Source: Mailhella sp.
GTDB taxonomy: Bacteria; Desulfobacterota; Desulfovibrionia; Desulfovibrionales; Desulfovibrionaceae
Length of the DNA: 16,177 bases
Assembly: GCA_017522745.1 (NCBI GenBank)
Contig: JAFWYI010000097.1
Span: forward strand, 1 to 16,177
Direction of reading: 5' to 3'
The notes under the pieces are model-generated. The model did no database searches, was not told the DNA's origin, and saw only the letters and a list, made by a program, of their open reading frames with translations. Shown piece after piece: positions 7,250-14,076 of the stretch. The translations under genes and the position numbers were made by a program. Numbering within the stretch: the first letter of the stretch is position 1; every line of letters begins with the position of its first letter.

Positions 7250-8323
7250 ATGTCTACCTACCGCATCGCAGTCATTCCCGGCGACGGCATCGGCCCTGAG
7301 ATCGTTGCCGAAGCCATCAAGGTCCTGGACAAGGTCGGCGCGAAGTTCGGCCACACCTTCGAGTACACCTACCGCCTCATGGGCGGCGCGGCCTACGATG
7401 CCGTGGGCACCTGTTTCCCCGAAGATACGGTGGAAGTCTGCCAGAAGCACGACGCCGTACTCCTCGGTGCTGTGGGCGGCCCGAAGTGGGACAATCTTCC
7501 CGGTGCCGAACGCCCCGAGAAGGCCCTGCTCAAGATCCGCGAAGGCCTCGGCCTCTACGCCAACCTGCGCCCCGCCATCATGCACAAGGCTCTTGCCAAG
7601 GCCTGCCCCATCAAGCCTGAGAACATAGGCGACAGCATGGACCTCATGATCGTGCGCGAACTCACCGGCGGCATCTACTTCGGCGAACACGGCTGGCGCG
7701 AAGGCAAGTACGGCCCCGAAGCCTACGACGTGGAACGCTACTCCGAAATGGAGATCCGCCGTATCGCCAAGGTGGCCTTCAACGCGGCCATGGCCCGCGG
7801 CAAGAATCTCGTGAGCGTGGACAAGGCCAACGTGCTCGAAGCCTCCCGCCTGTGGCGCAAGATCGTCACCGAAATGGCCGCCGACTATCCTGAAGTCACC
7901 GTCTCCCACATGTACGTGGACAACGCCGCCATGCAGCTCGTCTACCGTCCGAACCAGTTCGATGTCATCCTCACCTCGAACATGTTCGGCGATATCCTCT
8001 CCGATGAAGCCAGCATGATCACCGGCTCCCTCGGCATGCTCCCCTCTGCCAGCCTTGCGGACGGCACCTTCGGCCTCTACGAACCCAGCCACGGCTCCGC
8101 CCCAGACATCGCGGGCAAGAACATCGCCAACCCCATCGCCACCATCATGTCCGTTTCCATGATGCTGCGCTACTCCTTCGGCCTCGAAGCTGAAGCTAAG
8201 GCCATCGACGACGCCGTGACCGCCGTTCTCGATGCCGGCCTGCGTACCGGCGACATCGCCGAAGCCGGCGTGACTCCCATCTCCACCACGGAAATGGGTC
8301 AGGCCATCTGCGACCGCATTTAG
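7250..8323 (+). CDS. leuB: 3-isopropylmalate dehydrogenase
   Basis: LeuB oxidatively decarboxylates 3-isopropylmalate with NAD in leucine synthesis, in the cytoplasm. The 357-residue product is the usual family length. It shows the N-terminal [11 protein letters not shown], a [12 protein letters not shown] segment, the Arg-rich substrate loop around [18 protein letters not shown], and the [18 protein letters not shown] region followed by an NAD-site region typical of IPMDH rather than isocitrate dehydrogenase. The start at 7250 is chosen over an in-frame ATG at 7184 because AAGGATCC lies just upstream and homology begins at once. The gene stands alone between its own promoter and a terminator; leuA, leuC and leuD are not in the window. 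Tartrate dehydrogenase or homoisocitrate dehydrogenase are less likely. Confidence 0.95.
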   Translation: MSTYRIAVIPGDGIGPEIVAEAIKVLDKVGAKFGHTFEYTYRLMGGAAYDAVGTCFPEDTVEVCQKHDAVLLGAVGGPKWDNLPGAERPEKALLKIREGLGLYANLRPAIMHKALAKACPIKPENIGDSMDLMIVRELTGGIYFGEHGWREGKYGPEAYDVERYSEMEIRRIAKVAFNAAMARGKNLVSVDKANVLEASRLWRKIVTEMAADYPEVTVSHMYVDNAAMQLVYRPNQFDVILTSNMFGDILSDEASMITGSLGMLPSASLADGTFGLYEPSHGSAPDIAGKNIANPIATIMSVSMMLRYSFGLEAEAKAIDDAVTAVLDAGLRTGDIAEAGVTPISTTEMGQAICDRI

Positions 8324-8342
8324 TCCGCTTCCCAAAGCATAG

Positions 8343-8384
8343 AAAAGGCCGGAACTCCGCATGGGGCTCCGGCCTTTTGTTTTA
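8343..8384. terminator. Bidirectional intrinsic terminator between leuB and the GT9 gene
   Basis: AAAAGGCCGGA pairs with TCCGGCCTTTT in an 11-bp stem, followed by GTTTT on the plus strand and by CTAT on the minus strand. It sits between two convergent genes, 19 bases after the leuB stop and a few bases past the stop of the minus-strand gene, and so probably serves both. Confidence 0.85.
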
Positions 8385-8391
8385 GCTTCGT

Positions 8392-9375
8392 TCAATCTTT
8401 CCAAGGAGCAAGGCACCCCTGCAGGGACTTATTCAGTGCGTCGTACACCTGCCGTACTGTTACCCCACGCACATCATAGTCGACATCGGAAACAGCAGAA
8501 AAATTCAGCGGACCGCGCGGCGTCCAACGTACATAGGAACGAGGATGAACGATGGACACTAGAGGCAACCCAACCGAGGCGGCCAGATGCTGGGGAGAGG
8601 AAGAGCTGGTCACGAAGGCATCGCACGTACCTATGAACGCCGCCGTGTGCTGAAGCGACACATCACCTACGAAAGTATGGAAACGAGCATCCTCTATATT
8701 TTTGAATGCGTCCAGCAGCGGGACATCCGCTTTTCCAGCCACTGCGTAGACTTCTAGGTCGGGGTTATTCTTCAGAATACGCACGGCGAGTTCGACGAAG
8801 CTCTCAACAGGCCAGCGCAGCATCGGCTGAGCGATATTGCCTATGAATAGACCTATTCGTTTCATGCCCCCAACAGCTGGATATCCCGCCCTGAGTTCTA
8901 GCTTCAGGCCTTCTGGAACATGGAAACGCACTCGTATGTCAGGCTCTTCGTCATGCGGCAGAGAAAATTCTGCTTCCAGTTCCCGGAGCATACCCGCAGA
9001 GATATGCCCCTCAGCATCCGGGTCACCGCTCCAGGGCGCATAGTTACCTGTCTGCAAAAATCCCTTTTTCACACCGCGAGCCAATGCCGTAAGGATACGG
9101 ATGGTGGAGGACTTCACATTGAAGCCTATCACCATATCATGTGGACTCCATAATTCAGGCATGAGCCTGAGCCACGACCGAAGAGACCGCTTATCATAGA
9201 TGAATACGTTATCGATATCCGGATTATCGGCCAGAGCGAGCCTGCCCGCAGGGCTCGTTACCACATCTATCACTGCATCAGGATAGAGACGGCGCAGGCG
9301 GTAAAACACCGGAGTGCTGACCAAGAGATCACCTATACGGTCGCAACGGATGCAGAGAATGCGAAACTTTTTCAA
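8392..9375 (-). CDS. Glycosyltransferase family 9 (ADP-heptose:LPS heptosyltransferase-like)
   Basis: GT9 enzymes transfer heptose from ADP-heptose to lipopolysaccharide core on the cytoplasmic face of the inner membrane. The 327-residue product has the family N-terminus ILCIRCDRIGDLLVSTPVFY with the Gly15-Asp16 pair at the catalytic site, and a C-terminal Rossmann half with FIGNIAQPMLRWP and GDVSLQHTAAFIG. The usual nucleotide-sugar loop with an Asp before Thr/Ser-Gly appears here as TSSSSPQH, lacking that acid. The start is TTG at 9375, fixed by GGAGGAAAGA directly upstream and by the family N-terminus; no ATG is suitably placed. No other LPS gene is adjacent. It may be a heptosyltransferase or a divergent GT9 with another donor. 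Confidence 0.83.
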   Translation of the reverse strand: MKKFRILCIRCDRIGDLLVSTPVFYRLRRLYPDAVIDVVTSPAGRLALADNPDIDNVFIYDKRSLRSWLRLMPELWSPHDMVIGFNVKSSTIRILTALARGVKKGFLQTGNYAPWSGDPDAEGHISAGMLRELEAEFSLPHDEEPDIRVRFHVPEGLKLELRAGYPAVGGMKRIGLFIGNIAQPMLRWPVESFVELAVRILKNNPDLEVYAVAGKADVPLLDAFKNIEDARFHTFVGDVSLQHTAAFIGTCDAFVTSSSSPQHLAASVGLPLVSIVHPRSYVRWTPRGPLNFSAVSDVDYDVRGVTVRQVYDALNKSLQGCLAPWKD

Positions 9376-9453
9376 TCTTTCCTCCAGACAAATCAGCTTC
9401 TGCGGACCGACAACTCTTCCGCCTCTAAAACATTCGCCCTCTAAGGCTCTATA

Positions 9454-9482
9454 ATTTTATTCAATATCTTTTCCTTTGAAAA
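9454..9482 (-). promoter_or_regulatory. Candidate promoter of the GT9 gene
   Basis: On the minus strand a TTTTCA -35-like hexamer (complement of 9477-9482) and a TAAAAT -10-like hexamer (complement of 9454-9459) are 17 bases apart. The leader would be about 70 nt. It lies in the 259-bp divergent gap before the cys operon. Confidence 0.4.
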
Positions 9483-9562
9483 GATTAATCTTCGGACTGA
9501 AGACCGCCGCGCCTGAAAACGCATATTTTCCTCGTTCGGTCATGTGAAATATGCCCCGGCTC

Positions 9563-9590
9563 TTGCCAAGCAGTAACAAAAGGTTATCCT
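9563..9590 (+). promoter_or_regulatory. Candidate promoter of the cysteine operon
   Basis: TTGCCA (9563-9568, five of six consensus bases) and TATCCT (9585-9590) are 16 bases apart. The predicted start near 9597 coincides with a tiny hairpin, GAGGC-TCT-GCCTC at 9598-9610, and leaves a leader of about 38 nt. No CymR- or CysB-like site could be recognised by eye. Confidence 0.42.
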
Positions 9591-9634
9591 CTTTTCAGAG
9601 GCTCTGCCTCCAGTTTTCGAGAAGTGAGGTTCGT

Positions 9635-10018
9635 ATGTCGCAAACGAACGATATCCCCCGCCCTAACCTTCAGGTCGCCGCCCGCGTGGAAGAACTCCTG
9701 CGCGAACAGCTCGAAGAGCTGGGCGTGAACCCGCGCAAGCTGGCTCCCGAAGAGATCGCTGCCAACATGCACTGTCACCTTGCCCCCAATGGGAGCATGA
9801 CCTACCTCTGGAAAGGTGAGCCCATGCTCCACATCACGCCGGAAAAGCTGGTGGACGAGAACGGCGAGGAATCCGTACTCTGGCGCATGTTCACCAAGGA
9901 CGATCTGGCCGAGGACAACGAGGCGGGCTCCTACGACTCCTTCCTCATGGATGCCGCAGACTGCGCCTGCGAAGACGATGACGACGAACAGCCTGACGCG
10001 GTCCCTGCCGCTCAGTGA
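9635..10018 (+). CDS. Small acidic protein of unknown function in the cys operon
   Basis: I do not recognise this 127-residue protein. The N-terminal third (about residues 10-45) is Glu/Leu-rich and probably helical, ending in LAPEEIAANMHCHL. The middle has a short strand-like stretch (TYLWKGEPMLHITPE). The C-terminus is very acidic, with Cys residues in ADCACEDDDDE. There is no signal peptide or membrane segment. The start at 9635 is chosen over an in-frame ATG at 9551 because GAGG lies just upstream and the longer form would run through the predicted promoter. It precedes the cysteine synthase gene by seven bases, so the two are almost surely cotranscribed. Codon use resembles its neighbours, supporting a real gene. 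A role in cysteine or sulfide handling is only inferred from position. Confidence 0.8.
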   Translation: MSQTNDIPRPNLQVAARVEELLREQLEELGVNPRKLAPEEIAANMHCHLAPNGSMTYLWKGEPMLHITPEKLVDENGEESVLWRMFTKDDLAEDNEAGSYDSFLMDAADCACEDDDDEQPDAVPAAQ

Positions 10019-10025
10019 GGCACGT

Positions 10026-10949
10026 ATGAACCTTCTCGATACCATCGGCCATACGCCGCTCCTCTTTCTGGATGCCCTTTCCGCCAAACTCCCGGCGAAT
10101 ATCTGGGTGAAGTACGAAGCCCGCAACCCCGGCGGCTCCATCAAAGACCGCGCCGCCCTCGGTTATATCGAAGCCGCTATGGCCAGCGGCGCCCTTGCCC
10201 CCGGCGGAACCGTGGTGGAAGCCACCAGCGGCAACCTCGGCATCGGCCTTGCCGTGGTCTGCGGCAAGAAAGGCCTGCGCCTCATCCTCACCATGCCTGC
10301 TTCCGCCAGCATGGAACGCCGCGCACTGCTCAAGGCCATGGGCGCAGAACTGGTACTCACTCCGGCCGAACAGGGCATGCAGGGCGCGCTCGACAAGGTG
10401 GATGAACTCATGCGTACCATCCCCGGCGCGTTCCGTCCCGACCAGTTCGGCAACCCCATCGGTCCGCGTGTCCACTACGAGACCACCGGCCTTGAGATCG
10501 TCGAAGCCTGCCGCGCCGAAGGCATAGAGCCTGCCGCTTTCCTTGCGGGCGTAGGTTCCGGCGCCACCTTCGTCGGCACGAGCCGCCGCCTCAAGGAAAG
10601 TTTCCCCGGCATTTTCTGTGCCGCCGTGGAACCTTCCGAATCCCCTGTCCTCACCGAAGGGCGTTCTGCCCCGCACGGCATCCAGGGCATCGGTGCGAAC
10701 TTCGTGCCCGCCGTGTTCGACCGCTCCGTGGCCGACGACATCCTCACCGTAAGCACAGAAGAAGCCATGGCCACGGCCCGCATGCTCATGGCTGAAGAAG
10801 CCCTGAGCTGCGGCATCACCTCCGGGGCCAACGTCTGCGCGGCTATGCGCCTTGCCGCCCGCCCCGAGTTCGCAGGCAGACATATCATCACCATTGCACC
10901 TGATACCGGCGAACGCTACCTTTCCACCGCTCTCTTCCCCAAGGACTGA
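10026..10949 (+). CDS. Cysteine synthase (O-acetylserine sulfhydrylase, CysK/CysM family)
   Basis: A PLP enzyme that makes cysteine from O-acetylserine and sulfide (or thiosulfate in CysM types), in the cytoplasm. The 307-residue product has the Schiff-base lysine in NPGGSIKDRAA (Lys40), the substrate loop VEATSGNLGIG (around 64-74), the phosphate-binding GVGSGATF (from about residue 175) and a C-terminal TIAPDTGERYLS. Its length is close to both CysK and CysM; the motifs do not settle which, so no symbol is given. GAGG precedes the ATG and overlaps the stop region of the upstream gene. The serine acetyltransferase gene follows after three bases, so the two consecutive steps of cysteine synthesis are coexpressed. 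Cystathionine beta-synthase is unlikely as no CBS domain follows. Confidence 0.93.
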   Translation: MNLLDTIGHTPLLFLDALSAKLPANIWVKYEARNPGGSIKDRAALGYIEAAMASGALAPGGTVVEATSGNLGIGLAVVCGKKGLRLILTMPASASMERRALLKAMGAELVLTPAEQGMQGALDKVDELMRTIPGAFRPDQFGNPIGPRVHYETTGLEIVEACRAEGIEPAAFLAGVGSGATFVGTSRRLKESFPGIFCAAVEPSESPVLTEGRSAPHGIQGIGANFVPAVFDRSVADDILTVSTEEAMATARMLMAEEALSCGITSGANVCAAMRLAARPEFAGRHIITIAPDTGERYLSTALFPKD

Positions 10950-10952
10950 CCC

Positions 10953-11906
10953 ATGAGCCTCCCCACTCCCGACAAGGAAATCGTCATCTCCCGTATGCGC
11001 GATATCGACGACGTTACGGAAGCCCTCTGCAGCCCCGAAGCTCTGGCCTCCGTACTCCAATCCAAGGACTGGTCCACCTCCCTGCCCTCTCAGGAAAAGC
11101 TGAAGGAGATGATGGACAGACTCAAGGCCGTGTTCTTCCCCGGCTATTTCGGCCCCTCGCAGGTGCATCGCGAATCCCTGCGCTACCATGTGGCTGCCAA
11201 TCTTGATTCCATCTTCCGCCTGCTCACCGAGCAGATCCGCCGCGGCGGCTGCTTTGCCTGCGCCGATTACGCCAACGACTGCCGCGGCTGCGACGTGGCC
11301 GCCCGTGAGATGGCTATGAAGTTCATGAAGCGCATCCCCGCCATCCGTGAGATGCTGGCGGAAGACGCCCGCGCCGCCTACGAAGGCGATCCTGCCGCCA
11401 CCAGCCCCGGCGAAACGCTGTTCTGCTATCCTTCCATGCTCACCATGATCCATCATCGCGTGGCGCATGAACTCTATGCCCTCAATGTGCCCATCATCCC
11501 CCGCATGATCGCAGAAATGGCGCACTCCCGCACCGGCATCGACATCCATCCCGGCGCGCAGATAGGCTCCAACTTCTTCATCGACCACGGCACAGGCGTG
11601 GTCATCGGCGAAACCTGCATCATCGGCAAGGGCTGCCGTCTGTATCAGGGCGTGACGCTGGGCGCGCTTTCCTTCTCCAAGAACGAAGACGGAACGCTGG
11701 TCAAAGGTCTGCCGCGTCATCCCATCCTTGAAGATAATGTCACTGTGTACGCCGGCGCCTCCATCCTCGGCCGCATCACCATCGGCAAGGGCTCCATCAT
11801 CGGCGGTAATGTCTGGCTCACGCACAGCGTGCCCGAAGGCAGCCGCATCGTGCAGAGTGCCGGCAAAGCCAAGCCCGGTGAAGTCCTCACTGGCAAGACG
11901 AAATAG
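10953..11906 (+). CDS. Serine O-acetyltransferase, EpsC-type, with Cys-quartet insert
   Basis: It makes O-acetylserine from serine and acetyl-CoA, supplying the preceding synthase. The 317-residue product has a long N-terminal helical region (1-155), an HHRVAHEL segment (167-174), then left-handed beta-helix hexapeptide repeats from about 195: GIDIHPGAQIG, DHGTGVVIGET (His212 matches the catalytic His of CysE), YQGVTLGA and the GRITIGKGSIIGGN run. Cys100, Cys103, Cys110 and Cys113 form CX2CX6CX2C, a possible metal or redox site. The C-terminus ends GKTK, without the terminal Ile that docks CysE into CysK. AAGGA precedes the ATG and overlaps the upstream gene end. It is the last gene of the operon. 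Substrate assignment is strong; the role of the cysteines is unknown. Confidence 0.92.
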   Translation: MSLPTPDKEIVISRMRDIDDVTEALCSPEALASVLQSKDWSTSLPSQEKLKEMMDRLKAVFFPGYFGPSQVHRESLRYHVAANLDSIFRLLTEQIRRGGCFACADYANDCRGCDVAAREMAMKFMKRIPAIREMLAEDARAAYEGDPAATSPGETLFCYPSMLTMIHHRVAHELYALNVPIIPRMIAEMAHSRTGIDIHPGAQIGSNFFIDHGTGVVIGETCIIGKGCRLYQGVTLGALSFSKNEDGTLVKGLPRHPILEDNVTVYAGASILGRITIGKGSIIGGNVWLTHSVPEGSRIVQSAGKAKPGEVLTGKTK

Positions 11907-11983
11907 TATCGACCTCACTGGGGGAAATGATCTCTCCCTGCCCCTCGATGGACGAGGGAAAGACGGATTCGTGCATGATCGAA

Positions 11984-12013
11984 GCCTCCGGTTTTTTTCC
12001 GGAGGCTTTTTTT
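11984..12013 (+). terminator. Intrinsic terminator of the cysteine operon
   Basis: An 8-bp perfect stem, GCCTCCGG with CCGGAGGC, has a seven-T loop and is followed by seven Ts. A second hairpin, CCCTCG/CGAGGG at 11942-11958, lies just upstream without a T-tract. Together they close the cys transcript 78 bases after the last stop. Confidence 0.9.
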
Positions 12014-12085
12014 GTCGGGCGCGGCGGCATGCCACACTATTGTCATGACTATGCGCTATGTTTTCCCGAAGAAAAAGGAGAAAAC

Positions 12086-13090
12086 ATGACTGCACGCAAA
12101 CTACGCACCGTCGTTGCCGGTGGAGGAAGCTGGGGTACGGCTCTTGCCCATGTACTCGCCTGGAACGGACACGACGTGACCATAGCCCTGCGCGACGAAG
12201 CCGTATCCCGGGCCATCAACGAAAGACACGAAAACCCGCACTATCTTCCCGGAAAATGCCTTCACCCTGGAGTGAAGGCCTCCACCTCACCGGAAGTCCT
12301 GACGGATTGCGGATTCCTTGTGCTTGCCGTCCCCTGTCAGCATCAGCGGGCATGGCTGCAGGCGAACAGGCATCGCCTTGCCCCCGGATGTGTGCTGGTC
12401 AATGCCTCCAAAGGCTTTGAAGCCTCCACGGCTCTTCCTATGAGCCGCATCGCCCATGAAGCGCTGGCAGGGCAGGATTTCCGTTACTCTGTGCTTTCCG
12501 GTCCCTCCTTCGCGGCAGAAGTCATGGAAGAACACCCCACCGCCGTTGTACTGGGCTGTAGCGATGAAACGCTTGGAGCCCAGCTCCGCGAACATTTTTC
12601 CACGCCCTTTTTCCGCTGTTACTCCAGCACCGATGTCATAGGCGTGGAAGCGGGCGGCTCGCTCAAGAACGTCATGGCTATCGCCGCCGGCATGTGCGAT
12701 GGGCTGGGCTTCGGCTCCAATGCCCGGGCGGCTCTCATCACGCGCGGTCTGGCCGAACTGGCCCGCATCGGTGTCGCCATGGGCGCACGTCCGCTCACCT
12801 TCATGGGACTTTCCGGCCTAGGAGATCTTACCCTCACCTGCAATGGGGCCTTGTCCCGCAACCGACAGGTCGGTCTGCGTCTCGGTCAGGGGGAATCGCT
12901 GGAAGATATCGTTTCCTCGCTGGGCATGGTAGCCGAAGGCGTAAAGACCACACAGGCCGCCCTGCACCTTGCGAACCTTCATCATGTGGCCGCCCCCATC
13001 ACCGAGACCGTCTATCGTATCATCCACGAAAACGCGGCCCCGCGTGATGCCGTTACCGAACTGATGACCCGCGCTCTCAAAGAAGAGTAA
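12086..13090 (+). CDS. gpsA: NAD(P)-dependent glycerol-3-phosphate dehydrogenase
   Basis: GpsA reduces dihydroxyacetone phosphate to sn-glycerol-3-phosphate, the backbone for phospholipids, in the cytoplasm. The 334-residue product is of normal length. It shows the Rossmann motif AGGGSWGTALA (near residue 10), a LAVPCQHQR segment, VNASKGFE, SGPSFAAEV, and the catalytic region EAGGSLKNVMAIAAGMCDG followed by NARAALITRGLAE. A GLSGLGDLTLTC segment matches the C-terminal domain. The ATG at 12086 is chosen over the upstream in-frame ATG at 11927 because AAGGAG lies just before it and the longer reading crosses the cys-operon terminator. It has no close upstream partner and probably has its own promoter, which I could not place with confidence. 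Confidence 0.95.
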   Translation: MTARKLRTVVAGGGSWGTALAHVLAWNGHDVTIALRDEAVSRAINERHENPHYLPGKCLHPGVKASTSPEVLTDCGFLVLAVPCQHQRAWLQANRHRLAPGCVLVNASKGFEASTALPMSRIAHEALAGQDFRYSVLSGPSFAAEVMEEHPTAVVLGCSDETLGAQLREHFSTPFFRCYSSTDVIGVEAGGSLKNVMAIAAGMCDGLGFGSNARAALITRGLAELARIGVAMGARPLTFMGLSGLGDLTLTCNGALSRNRQVGLRLGQGESLEDIVSSLGMVAEGVKTTQAALHLANLHHVAAPITETVYRIIHENAAPRDAVTELMTRALKEE

Positions 13091-13108
13091 CGCCGCCTTC
13101 TCCGCTTT

Positions 13109-13134
13109 TCCCCGTTTCGTTCGCGATCCGGGGA
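13109..13134 (+). other. Weak hairpin after gpsA
   Basis: TCCCCG and CGGGGA form a six-pair stem with a 14-base loop, followed by TATTTG. It could be a poor terminator for gpsA, but the T-tract is broken. Confidence 0.3.
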
Positions 13135-13150
13135 TATTTGTATGACAGGC

Positions 13151-13183
13151 TCGACAGTGGAACGCCGCTGTACTAAAAAGTAC
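13151..13183 (+). promoter_or_regulatory. Candidate promoter and palindrome before the first TSUP gene
   Basis: TCGACA (13151-13156) and TAAAAA (13174-13179) are 17 bases apart. The -10-like hexamer lies inside a perfect palindrome GTACT-AAAA-AGTAC (13170-13183), which could be an operator. The leader would be about 35 nt. Confidence 0.38.
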
Positions 13184-13220
13184 TTGCTTTCATACATCAT
13201 CTTGGAAAAGGCTGGCAGCC

Positions 13221-13985
13221 ATGGAAATATCGTTCGGCATACTTCTCGTCCTGTGCCTGTTCTTCTTCCTCGCCGGATTCGTGGATTCTATCGCAGGCGG
13301 GGGCGGGCTCATCTCCACTCCCGCTATGCTGGTCTGCGGTCTGCCGCCCCATGTGGCGCTGGGCACAGGAAAATTCGCTTCCACAATGGGTACGCTCACC
13401 GCGCTGTGGACCTTCGCCCGCAGTAATCTCGTCGTGCTACGCATAGCCCCGGTGGGCTTTGTCTCGGCTTTCGTGGGAGCCATGGCCGGTTCAGGACTCG
13501 CCCTGCTGCTGGACAGCGCTCTGCTCGGCCGCATTCTCGTCTTCCTTCTGCCCATCGGCATGATCGCTTCCCTGTTCTCCGGAAAGCGCTACAGCGACGA
13601 AGGCGAACTCCCGGAGACCGGTCTGTGGCCCAAAGTCATAGTCATGGGCTTCTTCATCGGTATGTATGACGGATTCTTCGGTCCCGGCACAGGCAGTTTC
13701 TTCATCCTCGCCCAGCATGTCCTGCTCCGCATGGGGCTGGTGAAGGCCTCAGCCACCGCAAAGGTATTCAATCTCGCTTCCAACGCAGGTGCCTTCGCCG
13801 TATTCGCGGCAGGGGGCGTCGTTCTCTATTCCGTGGCCATACCCTGTGCCATCGCCAACATCCTCGGCAATCAGGCGGGCACGCGCCTTGCCATCAAGGT
13901 CGGCGCGAAAGCCGTGCGCGGCTTCCTGTACGTCACACTTTCCCTGCTCACCGGCACGCTGATCTACCGCTTCTTCCTTCAGTAG
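13221..13985 (+). CDS. TSUP (TauE/SafE-type) family membrane protein 1
   Basis: An inner-membrane protein of the TSUP family, whose members move sulfite, sulfoacetate, thiosulfate and other anions. The 254-residue product is almost entirely hydrophobic, with seven or eight predicted membrane spans. It has the family repeat signatures AGFVDSIAGGGGLISTPAML (18-37) in the first half and GMYDGFFGPGTGSFFILA (147-164) in the second. LGTGKFAS and VKASATAKVFNLASN follow each. The ATG at 13221 has only a weak AAGG upstream, but its MEI start aligns exactly with the paralog. It is the first of a tandem pair. The direction and substrate cannot be read from sequence; the link to sulfur anions is by family and by the cysteine genes nearby. 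Confidence 0.92.
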   Translation: MEISFGILLVLCLFFFLAGFVDSIAGGGGLISTPAMLVCGLPPHVALGTGKFASTMGTLTALWTFARSNLVVLRIAPVGFVSAFVGAMAGSGLALLLDSALLGRILVFLLPIGMIASLFSGKRYSDEGELPETGLWPKVIVMGFFIGMYDGFFGPGTGSFFILAQHVLLRMGLVKASATAKVFNLASNAGAFAVFAAGGVVLYSVAIPCAIANILGNQAGTRLAIKVGAKAVRGFLYVTLSLLTGTLIYRFFLQ

Positions 13986-13998
13986 CAAATCATGTAAC

Positions 13999-14048
13999 AG
14001 ACCGATAAGTATAGACAAACTCGTGAACTTATCCTATCAATAAGGTCT
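13999..14048 (+). promoter_or_regulatory. Nested inverted repeats with an embedded promoter between the TSUP genes
   Basis: Perfect arms GATAAGT (14004-14010) and ACTTATC (14027-14033) lie 23 bp centre to centre. Outer arms AGACC (13999-14003) and GGTCT (14044-14048) enclose them. A promoter-like pair, TAGACA (14012-14017) and TATCAA (14035-14040), 17 bases apart, sits inside, so one repeat flanks the -35 and the other lies in the spacer. This arrangement suits a repressor site controlling the second TSUP gene. It could also fold as a hairpin in a read-through RNA. Confidence 0.45.
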
Positions 14049-14076
14049 CACCTCGCTGTAAGGAGAGTCCGACCGC

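Noticed and set aside
7082..8416. Minus-strand frame of 444 codons opposite leuB
   Set aside because: Opposes a clear leuB and crosses its terminator; no motif seen.
11927..12085. Upstream extension of gpsA
   Set aside because: It passes through the cys-operon terminator and the GpsA Rossmann motif begins right after the shorter start.
9945..12095. Open minus-strand frame of 716 codons opposite the cys operon
   Set aside because: Same codon-bias artefact; it runs through the cysteine synthase, the acetyltransferase and the terminator. Its His/Gly/Ala-rich translation is typical of such shadows.
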